Shown one piece after another: positions 34,746-46,855 of a stretch of 64,000 bases of DNA; positions within the stretch are counted from its first letter, which is position 1, and every line of letters begins with the position of its first letter. The stretch comes from Lentinus brumalis. Its lineage: Eukaryota; Basidiomycota; Agaricomycetes; Polyporales; Polyporaceae. The stretch lies in contig MARA01000023.1 of the NCBI GenBank assembly GCA_001792895.1, forward strand, positions 124,001-188,000. Direction: 5' to 3'. Below the pieces are notes generated by a model. The model did not search any database and was not told where the DNA came from. It was given only the letters and a program-made list of their open reading frames with translations. Both the position numbers and the translations under genes were made by a program.

Positions 34746-35098
34746 TCTTGGGCACTACGGATTTGGATCGCTCTCGTTGTTCTGCTCTTGCTGGCGCTTG
34801 CCGTGCTGACCGTCATGCTCAGATTCCCCATTGTACATTACACCAACCTTCCCAATATACCGTCTTGACCGTCTTCATACGAGAAGCACCGGCATGAACA
34901 TCTTGTTGTCGCGACGTGAAGGACAAGGGACCGCTAGTGTCCTCGTGAATGCCGGTCCTTGTTTGTCGCCACTGGGAGACAGTGCTTATGGGTGTATGCG
35001 TCCCTGGGACATTCATCAACACACTCTTCTGTGCTTCTTGGAAAAACAACCACTATTAGCACCTATCGCCAAACTATCGCCCTATGACGTCGCGCACA
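34746..35098. other. Intergenic between the RWHPDK gene and its decayed paralogue
   Basis: About 350 bp with no gene supported. Confidence 0.5.
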
Positions 35099-35339
35099 AT
35101 GGTCGGATACTTCGCGTTCCGGAATCCCTCACCGGGCTATCCTCTTGACCCGCTTCCGCCAGCACTACGCGCATCCCCAGACTCGGAGCTGTCCCATCCA
35201 CCAGACCCAGGCCTTGATTGCATGCGGGAAGAGAGGCAGTAGCGCGACGTCGTCGCAGACTGGAGGGCGAGCGTCTCAGGGCCTGCACGGGTGGCCCCAT
35301 ACGCGACGTCTATGGCCACAAGGACAAAGCGCGCACTGA
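35099..35339 (+). pseudogene. RWHPDK-family pseudogene, 5' part (left of the LINE)
   Basis: The start MVGYFAF at 35099 copies the intact neighbour, and the stretch GGPIRDVYGHKDKARTE near 35290-35342 matches its GGSIRDVYGRKDKARTE. In between, a stop codon (TAG after EERQ, near 35240) and frame changes break the reading. The copy is cut by the retrotransposon at 35339/35340 and resumes after 46855. Confidence 0.85.
35325..35339. repeat. Left target-site duplication of the LINE
   Basis: The 15 bp CAAAGCGCGCACTGA is repeated exactly at 46841-46855, directly after the poly(A) tract. One further A on the left is ambiguous with the poly(A). Confidence 0.93.
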
Positions 35340-36245
35340 GAGCTTCTCTTCCTCCTACCACCACCATCAGGCTAGTTCCCACGGGATCCCTGCTCTTTTG
35401 GTCGGCTGTATCGTAGTACTTAGCTGTCCGAAATGAGATCTGTGTGTCCCCTGGATACTTTGGCCACTGGCCATCCCCCTAGGGGGTCGCTGATGTGTGA
35501 TACTGGAGCCCTGGCTCGTGCATCTGGGTGTACTGGTTGAGGTAGTGCGCTCGCGCAGTGGAAGCCCTGACTCTCTCTCTCTCCCTCCCCCCCGCCCTTT
35601 CCTTCATAATGGAATGACCATGCCTGATTGTGCTAGTGCTCACATCCTGAGTGGTCCCCCCTCTGAGATCGCCCGGACTTGTCTGCTCTGGTATGTTTTC
35701 TGCTGTGTCGTTTCATGAGAGCTCGGCTGCTATACCCTACTGCGGAGTGTCAGTTCTCCCACCCGATAAGATAAGATCTCGGAGCTCCGGCCATCTAAGC
35801 GCTCTGCTTACACTTCGTGATGACCGGGCGCTCTGGACTTAGCGTTTTCTGGCTGCTCTTTCGTGCGGGTGAGTGCTCTCGACCTGTATACCCCCCCTAC
35901 ATGGGCGGTGTTTGGTTTTCTGAGCCACTATGCCCTATGGATGGTATTCTCAACCATTGGTGAACTCGCTGAGGTGGTTGAGCTGTCCGAACCCACCCTC
36001 GGACCGACTTCGCTCGACCGTTCACCATATGACCATTCACGTGTATCGTCCCTGGGATGTTTCTATATATTCACTGACTGGGTCCTGGCATCTCTGGGGT
36101 CTTCTGGCCGGAGACCTCCCAGGATTTCCACCCTTGATGAAATCCTGTACCTCTTTGTTCCAAAACGCACAATGAGGAGGCCCCACGTGTGTTACCCTGC
36201 GATGATATAACATGGTTGCTCATACTTGCATAGGTCATATGTCTC

Positions 36246-36842
36246 ATGATGTTGTCATCCCCTCCTCCTATACTCCCCATCTATGGTCGCTGGAGGGACG
36301 AGTGTAGGGTCACCATCCCTGGTCAAGCCGACCGCACCCTTGTCCACCTCTACGACTGCAACGTCGCTTCCCCCGCACCACTATATCTTGGTTGCTGCGT
36401 CCAAATCCTTGCTCTGTCCCCCACCGCCTACCACACAGGACTCCCCACCATTGCCAACGACAACTGTGAGGTCTATGACCCCCACATCGCTGGACGAGTC
36501 GTTGGTGCAGTCGGTCGGAGGGAGGATAGGATGCTTGTCCTTGCAGTCGAAAATGAGAGACTGCTCTCGGACACATCCGTGCGCTTTGCAGTGGTGACCA
36601 TACCCCTCCCCAAGGGTGCTGCCCGGCTGCCGGATGAGTATGACTGTCCGCGGGCATGGATGATGAAGTTGTTGCTGGGGGTCCGCAGTCGGGCGGCCCC
36701 AATGCAAAGCGCCGTTGTGCATGGCGGCTTGGTGATGTCGGAATCGCCCGTGCCGGTCCTCCTCTACCCGGACCCCCGGGAAGACGCGGAGGACGCACCG
36801 CCGCGCCGGCCCGTTACTCCCTGGCGGCCCTGGCTATCCTGA
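36246..36842 (+). CDS. Extra ORF in the LINE 5' region, unknown function
   Basis: Open frame of 198 codons starting at 36246 (MMLSSPPPILPIYGRWRDEC) and ending RPVTPWRPWLS. The composition looks protein-like, with alternating hydrophobic and charged stretches (DPHIAGRVVGAVGRREDRML, LSDTSVRFAVVTIPLPKGAA, CPRAWMMKLLLGVRSR). I do not recognise a domain. It precedes the gag-like ORF in the same orientation. It could be an accessory ORF of the element, the coding remnant of an older nested insertion, or a chance open frame. Confidence 0.45.
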   Translation: MMLSSPPPILPIYGRWRDECRVTIPGQADRTLVHLYDCNVASPAPLYLGCCVQILALSPTAYHTGLPTIANDNCEVYDPHIAGRVVGAVGRREDRMLVLAVENERLLSDTSVRFAVVTIPLPKGAARLPDEYDCPRAWMMKLLLGVRSRAAPMQSAVVHGGLVMSESPVPVLLYPDPREDAEDAPPRRPVTPWRPWLS

Positions 36843-38622
36843 CCATTTTTCCACCCACCTATTCCTCTTAATTTCCTTCCTCATGACGCCTTCAAGCACC
36901 TCTATGCTCATCGTTTAACTCCCTATACATTCGTATGCTGCTACTTCTATGCTCCTTGTATGCATCTCTTTTGTTAGCCTGACGTTACTGCCCCCTCCGA
37001 CCTCTCTTCTCCCATTTATGTACTGTCTTCCCTACCCCTCGCTGGCCTTTCCCAGGACCTCGATGTCCCCCATCTGCCGCTCTCCTCCTGTACTGCTATG
37101 TTGCTCTCTGATCTGTGTTACGATGTGGGATTATGTGAGCCTGTAAACGCCCGGACCCGGTGTCCTCCTTGTATCCGTGCCGGAAGGTGGCCGTGCCCGG
37201 TTTATCCCGTCCATCCTCTTATCTCCGACTGCGCCCGAGTGTGTTGCCTGAGTCATGATCGGTGTCTTCCATGCCATGTTTTTCCCATGTGCCCCGGCCT
37301 TAATTCAGCACGGCTGTGTGAACCTTGTTTCGCCGCCGGCGCAATCTCTGTACTGCAATCCGATGGTTAATGCCTTGCCGTTACCCGTGTGCCCACGTCT
37401 GTTGCGGGTTGTGTAGCTATCGAACAGTATTGCGCCCTGCTCGTGAAAGTCTCCTGTCCAATCCTGAGTGTCGTGTGCTCACCTGCTGCGGCTGACACTT
37501 TCTTCCTGCCGTGCCGTGCTTCGATTTCCCTTCTGTAATGATAAGCTGGATGAAACGCTTCCTTTCCATCATCTGTCGAGAACGACTTCTCATATCGCGG
37601 CCATCTCATCACTTTTCGCCCTTACTGCCTCTCATTTCCTAGTTTAGCTGCGCTATGCCCTATACTAGCCTCCACCCTTGTCGTGTCTCCTCCGCGTGTT
37701 TGTTATTGTCGTGGTGCCGTCCCCTGGTGTCCAATAGACTGAACGGCATGTCGTTACTCGCTAGTGCGCCCCCGTCTGCCTCACTGTAAGTTCTCGGACT
37801 ATCTCCCTTAGTCAATGGAGTTCTCGACCTATCTCAGCTGTCTGAAACCTCTCTGCACTCACGCGTTCCTTTTCGTGTCCTGCGGGGCCCGCCTCTGCTC
37901 CTGCTGCGTGGTGGATGGTAGGAGCACCTTCGCCCGACCGTGGCTCCTTCATGCATGGCCGTGTATGCTTGATCCTATGCGGGGTCCTGCTACTAGCCTT
38001 GCGCCTCGCTCCTGTCGCGAATACTCCGCGGAGACGATCGGTTGCCTCCTGCCGCGGTGCCCAGATATCGGTCTCTCAACCTATATCAAACCGGATCAAT
38101 TTCCAAGAAGGGGTACTGCGGCGGCGTCGATCTGCCGAATGAGCGCCTGATTGCCCGATGTGGCAGGTACATGACCTCATTTAGTTAGACTCTTAGCACG
38201 CCTCTGTAGGTTAATGGTGTGCGTCTACGGTTGACTGGTGTTTTTTCTCCGCCTGCTGCCGTCCACTATCGAACCCTTACTGCTTTACTCTCCGTCCTCC
38301 TCCTTGTACTGTTCCTTTTCCTGCGGCTCCTCTCTTGTGCTCCCATGCCGCCTCCCTCGCCCCATCGTTGTGGGACCCGGGACGTGCGCGGTCCTCTCCC
38401 TACTGCTCGCGACGCACTCGGCCTCCCACTCAACCTCCTGCCCTTCAATCGCGCTTTGTCAACTCCCCGCGGGTGCTGACTCGTTTATACACGCGTGTGA
38501 CGCGTCACCAATCAACTGGGAGGTGCGGAGAGGTGGGCAGTCCGGATGGGCCTGCTGATTGAGTTCGCGCGGAGACATAAATGCTGGTGCGTGTTCGCCT
38601 TTGAACCTCACGTTCGCCCTCC

Positions 38623-41112
38623 ATGCCCAGCCTCCCCTCCTCTCCTACTGCCACGTCGCCTGCGTCGCTGTCTCCGTCCCCGTTGCGCTTGTCTGCCTCT
38701 CCTGTTACTTTCGATCCCCCGCCTCCTCCATCGTCCCCGTACTTCTCGTCGCCTCGGCGAGGTTCCCTCTCCCCGCTGCCGCCGTCATCGCCGCTGTCTC
38801 CCTCCTCGCCTCTTTCCCCGTCCCCTCCGCCCCGCATGTCCCTTCAAGGAGACTCTGAGGGTGATCCCGCGTCGCTCCATACCCCGCTTGGTGGCCACCG
38901 TCGCAAACCCTTTGGTGTCTCTCACATCCCCATTCTGGAGGATGAGCTCACCCCCAGCAAGCCGCGTCTGGGTAGATCCCTCGCCAACGAGGTATGCCGA
39001 CTGCTTTGCATGGCCTCTCTCATTCTGATCCTTCTGTGACAGGAAATCGCAGCGATCCACGCTGCTCAAGGCACCCCCTCCCCGCTCCCCGCTGAAGTTC
39101 GTTACGCTCTGGCTGTCGAACGTGCCAGAGCGGCTGGAGAACCTATCCCCCGGCCGCCTACCCGTCGCCTGCGCGCTCTGATGGCTGAAGGGAAGCTCCC
39201 CTCCCCTGCGCTGCGCGTCGCCGTCCCCGTTGCAAATGCGGCTCCCTCCACGGCTGGCACCTATGCCTCCGTCGTCGCTGGCACTGGCGGTGCTGCTGCT
39301 GACTCCGCCTCTGATGTACCCGTCGCAACCCAGGCGCACGTGCACGGTGGTGCGACCGATGGTGTCGCTCAGCTTGGCCAGGGCGTGCAGAGCTCGAGCT
39401 TAGTGGTGGCTCCCACTGATGCTCCGACGCCTTCCATGGCCTTGGAGGGTCTCCGCCTTGGCAGCGAGGGGCTCAACGACGATCTCGATGAAGATGGGGA
39501 CGAAGTTGATATGTCGGGTATTGACGCGCTCCTCGCTGCTCACAATGTGGGATGATCCTGTTGCTTGCCCACCTGTACTAGTATACTGAAGTGCTGTGTA
39601 GATGCTCGAATCTCATCGCGTCGCGGCCTCGGCTGACGATCGCTTCTTCTTGGAGCACGGCGAGCTTGTCCCTGCCCACCCTCCTGCTGATGATTCTGTC
39701 CTCGGTGACTCTGACAAGGAGAACGCGCTATCATCGCACGTCGATCGTCCTGTCCCTGGAGTACTTATTGCTCCAGACGAGTTGTCCCGACAGCAACAGG
39801 AGCTCATCCGACTGCAACTGGCTGATGCTGAACTTCGCCCTCAATCTGTCCCTGGTATGCCGCTTGAGCGTATGCTCACGGGTGGCTCCGACTTTCCGAT
39901 GCGTGACGTCATGTCGCTTCAAGATTATGCGCCCATGGACGTGGATCGCTCGCGTCTCCCTTCTGCTGCTCCTTCCCCCGAACGCCGCGGCTTACTGCCC
40001 CTTCCGGGCGCCCCCTTGGCGATCCTTCTGCACCGCACCCCCATGATAGGCGTTTTGGCCCCGGTGATGTGGCTCCGTACCATCCTCATGCGCCACCTCA
40101 GCAAGCTTTCCCCGGCCCGGCGATTGGGCCAGTCCCGGTCGCGTCGTCTCTCACGGTACACTTTGATGATCCTGATGCGAACCTTCGTGGCCTCGCTCCC
40201 GAACGCATTCAACTTGCTCGCTCCCAGGATCCGACCACTCTCCTGGTTCTCCGTATATTCAACGGTGGCTCTCCTCGTGCAAACAATATCAAGGAACAGT
40301 CGGATGCCCTCACTGAGGCCCTTCACCTCATACTCCCTGGTGATCACAACTTCGTTGTTGTTCCTCCGTCTGCGGAATGCGGAGCCCAACTTGCCGCGTC
40401 GGACCAGCCCACGGCGTGGCTTGTACTGCGCCTCACGCCGGAGCAATCTCACCATGCCATGACTGGTCGGCACTGGACCTCCCGTGCGATCTCATTCTCT
40501 GTCTACAGCCCTGATCCGTACTTCGCGGGCTTCTTGGGCCGCGTAGGCTATTATACGCACAACATCGATGATGACATTGCCAGGTCTATCCGCCGCGCCT
40601 TCTCTGGCCCTCTAATCTTCCCGACTGTCCATGCCCTCGTCGCGTCCCGGCCTGGTATTTGTCCTGGTGATGTTGATGCCATTGCGAATCACATCGTCGA
40701 TGACATCCAGGTCGACGTCGTCACCTATCCGAACAACCATATCATTGCGAACGTTTTCTGCGGCCCGCCTACGTACGACGTTGCTGACTACCGTGCGTGG
40801 GCTGATTTCGTCCGCTCCGTTCCCATCTGGAGTGATCTTAATCCCATTGGGACCTTCCTACGCCCGGTCCGCTGTGGGGGCTGCGCCGCGGCAGACCACC
40901 CCACGTTCCTCTGCCCCTTCCCTCTCCTCCCTGGATGGCTCGGGCCGCTGGCGGGTGCTCCCACCATTGCTGGCTCCACCACACTGGCACTGCCTACTCA
41001 TGCGTTGTTGGGTGCGCCTGGACGTGGCGCCCCGCCGAATCGCGGAGCTCACCCATACCGTGGTGGGAATCTTCGTGGACGTCGTGGACGCGGGCGTGCG
41101 ACTCCCTTCTGA
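38623..41112 (+). CDS. LINE ORF1, gag-like protein with CCHC zinc knuckle
   Basis: Nucleic-acid-binding ORF1 of the retrotransposon. The start is at 38623 (MPSLPSSPTATSPASLSPSP), with a Ser/Pro-rich N-terminus. Reading continues only across two intron-like segments. 38992-39042 (GT-AG, 51 nt, in-frame stop inside) joins SLANE to EIAAIHAAQGTPSP. 39547-39601 (GT-AG, 55 nt) joins ALLAAHN to MLESHRVAASADD. The frame then slips by one base around the C5 run at 39975-39979 and continues through FDDPDANLRGLAPERIQLAR and IDDDIARSIRRAFSGPLIFP. A knuckle with the exact C-x2-C-x4-H-x4-C pattern (CGGCAAADHPTFLC) follows. The C-terminus is Gly/Arg-rich (GGNLRGRRGRGRATPF), as in many gag-like proteins. Confidence 0.75.
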
Positions 41113-41534
41113 CCTTCTGTCCAACCTTGATTGTATTGCCTTCCTTGCTGTTCGCTACTGCATGTAGCTCATTGTATTCTGCCGCCTTCAACAGGACCTA
41201 CGGCTCTCCTTTCTACGTACCTTCTGTTCTCCCGGTCTTCTCTCTGCCTTGTCTCTATTCCTCGTAGTGTAATGCACGGCTCTCCTACCGTTCGCTGTGG
41301 CGGTCGGATCTCTGTCGTGTGCTGTTCACTACCGTGTATGCTTCCTTCCTCGTCTACCTCCTTCTTCTCTTCCTTCCCTCTCCTCCATACCGGCTCTAGA
41401 CCTAGCCCTTTATGGGCTCCCCCTGTACTGGCCGTCTCGGTGGTTTGTACGAATGACTATCTTCTTTCGTCTGCCCACTGAAGCGTGATGCGTCTTTTGG
41501 TTACCGCGGTGGCCGGCTGTCACCTCGGTATCTC

Positions 41535-44500
41535 TTGGCTGGTAACCGGAGGTACTTAAATCCACTCGCCACGACAACTGCACAATTACTAAATGAATAC
41601 ACCCCACGGACGCATGCATCGGTATCTGGCTCTTCTACTCCAGCTCTGTTGGATAGCCGAGGTGGTCTTGCCGCCGCCGCTTTACTAGATGAAAATGGAG
41701 CTGGATCGGCCGGCGGCACGAGTGTCGTAGGCCAGGTGGCGGTTACGTCGCATCTCGGTGACGTTCCGTCTGCTCGCCCTGCGCATCGTACCCCCTCTTC
41801 CTCTTCTCCATCTTCGACCTCTTCTGTGCGCTCTCGCGGCGCTCTTCGTATTGCCACCTTGAACATGAACGGGGTGACTACTCGTCCTTCTGCACTTGCT
41901 CTGTCTGCCCCGTCTAACAAGTGGATGTGTGTTAATCAGATTCTCCGGGACCATCGTCTCGGTGTGTTGGCTCTTCAAGAGACCCACTACACGGCTGCTC
42001 AGGCGGCTGAGCTCTCTGAGCTCTTCTCCGGTCGGTCTTATGACTGTCCGGGCGTCGCCCGATCCTGACAATCCTTCAGGTGCTCGCGGAGTGGCTTTCG
42101 CGCTCAACCTCCGAGTCATTCGTGATGATTCCTACACCCTCCGGGAGTGCGTCCCTGGGGAGCACTGGAGCTTGTGCTTACTCGACGCCGCGGTACACCC
42201 TTGACGATCCTCAACGTATATGCGCCTAACGACCCTCGTGCCAATGCCTCCTTCTGGCGGGACCTCCAAGAACACTACTTGCGCTCTGCTCGCAAACCTG
42301 ATCTACTCCTCGGTGACTTCAACATCGTTGATGACCCGGTAGATCGTGCCCCGGCTCGAGCTGACCCCGACGATGCTGTGCGTGCCCTGTCTGACTTCCT
42401 CTCTTTCCTCCGCCTGTCTGATGGATGGCGGTCCCGTAATGGAGACTCCCGCTCGTTCAGCTATTTCCAATCCTCTACTGGTAGCCAATCTCGCCTCGAT
42501 CGCATTTATTGTACTACACGGCTGTTGAGTATGTCCCATAGTTGGAACATACTCCCTCCTGGAATCCCAACTGACCATAGACTCGTCTCTGTGTCTCTCC
42601 CTGACTACAACCTGCCGCCTTCTGGCCCTGGTCGGTGGCGCATACCGTCTGCGCTCCTCTCTGACAAAGCTTTTCTGGATGAAGCCCAACGCCTTGGTAG
42701 TGCCGTTCTGGCTGGTACCCCTCCGCAATCCTTTGCGTTGCACCCCGCGCAGTGGCGCCTCTGGCACTACAAAACATCCCTCCTGTCCTTTGCTCGGAAG
42801 CGAGCTAAGGCTCTCCTGCCCCACCTTGACCGGCGCATCGGACTACTTGACTCCTCTGTGGAGACGATCCTGAACGACCGCACCTTGCCGGTTGCTGACC
42901 GTGAACTTGAAAGCTCTCTCCTTCGTGATGAGGCTGCACGCCTCTCCCGACGCCGCTTCCAGTCAGCGCGGGACCGTGTCTTCCTCCGTGACTATATTGA
43001 CGGAGAGACTCTGTCCAAATCTTGGATGAAGCGCAACATCCCCCCGGAGTCGCAGGAGCCCATATTTGAACTGCGCACCTCTGCGCCTGACTCGCCCTCT
43101 CCGTGCGCTTACACGCGTAGCTCCAGGGAGATGGCGGCTACTGCTGGCCGTTACTATGATGGTCTCCAACTCGATGAGGACCTCCCTGCTATTGATCATG
43201 GCGCGGCCATCCGAGCCGCACTTAACTTCGATATCCCGCGGCTGTCTGCTTCGCAAAGGGACGTCCTGGACGCCCCTCTTCAATGGATGGAAGTTGCTGC
43301 CGCTGTGCTTACCTCCGCTCCCCACAAAGCCCCTGGTGTCGACGGCATCCCGGCGGAGCTCTGGATTAAACTCCACCGCATGTTCTTGGCTAAGTCGAAG
43401 CGAAACATCTCTGCGTTCAATGTTGTCCTTCTGCTGACAGATGCATACTTAGAGGTCTCCCGATTGGGTGTGGCGACCGGCACTGGTTTCGCGGACGGTT
43501 GGGTCTGCCCAATATACAAGTTGAAAGGTGACACTCGCCACATAGAGAACTATCGACCGATTACTGTTCTCAATACTGACTATAAAATTATGACCAAGGC
43601 TCTGGCTGCTCGGCTGTCTTTGGTTGCTGACACCCTCGTTCACCGTGACCAAGCGGGATTTATTCCTGGCCGTCGTATCTTCGATCACACCCGTCTTGTG
43701 CAGTGCATGATAGACTACGCTGAAATGAGTGGTGACAACGGTGCCCTGATTGCATTAGACCAGGAAAAGGCTTATGATCGTGTAGACCATGTGTACCTCT
43801 GGCGGGTGCTGGACCGCATGGGGTTCCCGCCTAGTTTTGTTGCGACGCTGCAACGACTCTATGATGGTGCGTCTAGTATGGTGCTCCTCAACGGCACCCT
43901 TAGCCCGGCTTACCGTATTACTCGCGGTGTCCGCCAAGGCGATCCCATCTCCTGCTTACTCTTTGATTTTGCGATCGAGCCTTTAGCGATATCACTCAGG
44001 ACGTCTCCGCTCCGGGGGTTTTCGATCCCTGGTCTCCGTGAGCGCCTCTTAACCGCCTTGTTCGCGGACGATACTACTGTCTACCTCTCTGAGGCTGATG
44101 ACTACTCCACCCTACTGCAAGTACTGGTCGACTGGTGCGCTGCCTCTCGCGCGAAATTCAATGCTCCTAAAACTGAACTCATTCCTATTGGGTCTGCGCA
44201 CTACCGTGCGGGTGTCCTCTCGACTCGTACCCTCACCCCCGGTGGCTCAATCATCCCGCTCGATGTACACATTGTACCGGATGGTGTCCCTGTGCGCCTT
44301 CTTGGGGCTTGGGTGGGCAATAAACTGAACAATCGCTCCCTGTGGCGCAAGACCCTGGCCACCATTGACTCAGGCCTCCGACGCTGGAACCGTCGAAATC
44401 CCACCCTTGCTGGGAAGGCTATCGCTGTTCGCATTGAGGTGGGTAGCCGTACCCAATACTTAGCCCGTGTACAAGGTATGCCCAAGGAGGTTGAAGCTCT

Positions 44501-46517
44501 CATACTCACCTCTGTCCGCCGCTTCCTCTGGGGGGCTGTCCGTACTCCGCCCGTCGGAATGTCGGTGCTGTTTCTCTCTCGTTCGGAGGGTGGGCTCGGA
44601 CTCTTGGATATCCGTTCGCGAAATGAAGCTATTGAACTAATGTGGCTTCGTGACTATCTCGACCTCTCTCCTACCCGCCCGCGATGGGCGGCCGTCGCTG
44701 ACCTACTCCTGGCTCGTGCTGTCACGGCTGGTGCCAGGCGTGTTGACATGGCGGCTCGTGTAAATTCGTTCCTTCAGACGTGGACTGTCAGTTTGTCCTC
44801 ACAGGTTCCACTCCCTGCCTACCTGCGCACGATGGTTGCGCTAGCCCGTAAGTATCACGTCCGGTTCGATGCTCTCAATCCCTCTGCTGACCTGAAAGAT
44901 GCGCTGCCGATCTGGTATCATTTCGCTCTTGGTGAGGTACATAACGCGGCGAACTCGAAATCTGCTCACTGTCTCCGCCTCCGGCATGGTGTCCTGGCGG
45001 TCGGTGATGCTGCGCGAGCGTCCTCTTGCCTCCACTCCATTGGCCACCCTGGTGGTCACCGGCCTTCTTCGCGCTGCATGTGTCTTGACTGTGTAACTGC
45101 CCGGGACCGTGGCTGTGATAACCCGCATCGATGTGCTCTGGCAGCGCGTTCGCTCCTTGTGAAGCTCTACCCACGGTGGTCACATACTACTGGCGATCGC
45201 GCGGACGGCCTGAGTCTCACTCCCCGCCGTGCCGCCCTCAACTCCCGTCTACCCCTGGGCGACCGTGTCCTCTTTGACCCGTCTATCCGTGGCAGGCTTC
45301 CGCTGTCTTCCCATTTCCGTGTTTTTGGGGACCCAGCAGGGCGTGATGTTTCTACTGTCCTACGTCGCCCTCCTCGCGGGGTGACAGTTGCGAGTGAGGC
45401 GACTGAGGTGTTTACTGATGGCTCGTGTATACATAATGGCACTGACCTGGCTCTCTCTGGTTCGGGAGTGTGGTTCGGTCCTGATGACCCCCGGAACGCT
45501 GCTTCGCTCGTCCCGGGATTGCTGCATAGTAACCAAGCTGCTGAGTTGTATGCCGTCAACATGGCGGCTTCCCTTGTTCCTCCTTTCGCCCCTCTGCATG
45601 TTGTGTCGGACTCCAGATATGTTGTCGCTGGACTGACGACCCGTCTCCCCTCTTGGGAGGCTTCCGGTTGGTTTGGTCTGGCCAACTCTGCCCTCCTACG
45701 TGAAACGGTCGCTCGTTTGCGTTCTCGCAGTGCCCCCACGACCTTCCGCTGGGTAAAGGGGCACTCAGGTATCCCTGGAAATGAGGGTGCTGATCGCCTT
45801 GCTTGCCTAGCAGTTACCCGTAAACTTACCGTGTCTCTTCCTCCTGCCCCTCTTGCTTTCGTTGCGAGTGGAGCTTGCCTTTCGTCGCTGTCCCAACATC
45901 TAGCCTATAGCTTTATACGTGCTGCGGTCCCTCGGGACCCTAGGCCCGCTACGGAACGGCTTCTTGACCTTGCTCTTGATTCCATTGATGATTACTCCTG
46001 TTACCGCCCTCTCCGTTCTGCGCTTTGGTCCGCTGTCTGGCAACTCGATAGTATGCGTCCTCTCCGTGTCTTCTGGTGGAAAATGCTTCATGGCGCTCAC
46101 CGCCTTGGTGGGTACTGGACTCATATTGCTGGTTTCACTCACCGTGCGCACTGCCCGTACTGTGGCGCAATAGAATCTATGGAACACCTGTTGTGCGAAT
46201 GTCCTAACCCTTGGCGGTTAGCGGTGTGGTGTGAAATGACAGCCCTCCTAGCCAGCCGTCATCTGGATGGTGGTTCGCTTACCTTCGGTGCTCTCCTTGG
46301 CCTGCCGGTGCTCCGCCCTGCCCCCCGTTCTGGGGCGCGCCCGTCCAGTGCGGATGTCCGCCTCCTTCGCCTTGTTGTCCGGGAGGCTGTGTATCTCATC
46401 TGGGTCCTGAGATGTGAGTGGGTGATTGGCCGTGATGGAGATCCTGCGCGCGCCTTCTCACCGCCGGAAGCTGTTCGTCGTCTCTACTGGCGCCTCAATA
46501 GGCTCTTGCGCCCTTGA
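41535..46517 (+). CDS. LINE ORF2 polyprotein: APE endonuclease, reverse transcriptase, RNase H, zf-RVT
   Basis: Retrotransposition polyprotein. The APE-like endonuclease begins LRIATLNMNGVTT with VLALQETHYTA, then LTILNVYAPNDP, LLLGDFNIV and SRLDRIYCT. It is broken by frame changes near 42040 and 42157, the latter in a G4 run. From 42147 one open frame of 1456 codons runs to 46517. The RT shows HKAPGVDGIPAELW, YRPITVLNTDYKI, DQAGFIPGR, ALIALDQEKAYDRVDH, GVRQGDPISCLLFDFAIEPL and the catalytic ALFADDTTVYL (near 44055). RNase H shows FTDGSCIHNG, NQAAELYAVNMA, VVSDSRYV and GNEGADRLA with all four acidic residues. The C-terminal zinc motif is CPYCGAIESMEHLLCEC. The true translation start is not obvious, since no in-frame Met is seen before the APE domain. 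RT and RNase H look intact. Confidence 0.93.
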
Positions 46518-46840
46518 TATCGCGCGTACGCGGTCGAGCCCTCCTGGACGCCCCCTGTCCGCGTCCACTGTCCTTGAGACTTGGCGTGGGCTGTTACTGA
46601 GCTCTACGCCTCTGCCCGATGACTGGCTCCCTGTCGCTGAGGTTTTAGTGGGTATACCCAATTCTCCGTCCCGCTTAGGAGTGGGCTAACCTGGGGAGTC
46701 CCACACTGCTATTGCGTGCGTAACGCATTTCCTCTGGGTGACAGGTTTTTACCGATAGACCCGCAAAGCCAGTCTGCACGCGCGAATGTTGCTTTCATAC
46801 TGGTATGCACCACCAAAAAAAAAAAAAAAAAAAAAAAAAA

Positions 46841-46855
46841 CAAAGCGCGCACTGA
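46841..46855. repeat. Right target-site duplication of the LINE
   Basis: Exact copy of the 15 bp at 35325-35339, immediately after the poly(A). Confidence 0.93.

Larger units (their letters stand above)
35340..46840 (+). mobile_element. Full-length non-LTR retrotransposon (LINE), about 11.5 kb, with APE, RT, RNase H and zf-RVT
   Basis: The 5' end is fixed by the target-site duplication and the 3' end by a 26 nt poly(A) (46815-46840). No LTRs are present. In order it carries a long 5' region (35340-38622) with a pyrimidine tract near 35570-35604 and an extra ORF (36246-36842), a gag-like ORF1 (38623-41112), ORF2 (about 41535-46517) and a 300 nt 3' UTR. The combination APE + RT + RNase H + C-terminal zinc motif fits I/Tad-group elements; clade assignment is inferred without a tree. 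At 11.5 kb it is long for a LINE, owing to the 3.3 kb 5' region. The identical TSD, long A tail and 1456-codon open RT frame suggest a recent insertion. Confidence 0.95.

Noticed and set aside
35340..46840. LTR retrotransposon as an alternative for the 11.5 kb element
   Set aside because: No direct terminal repeats, no integrase or protease, an APE-type endonuclease is present, and the element ends in poly(A) followed by the TSD.
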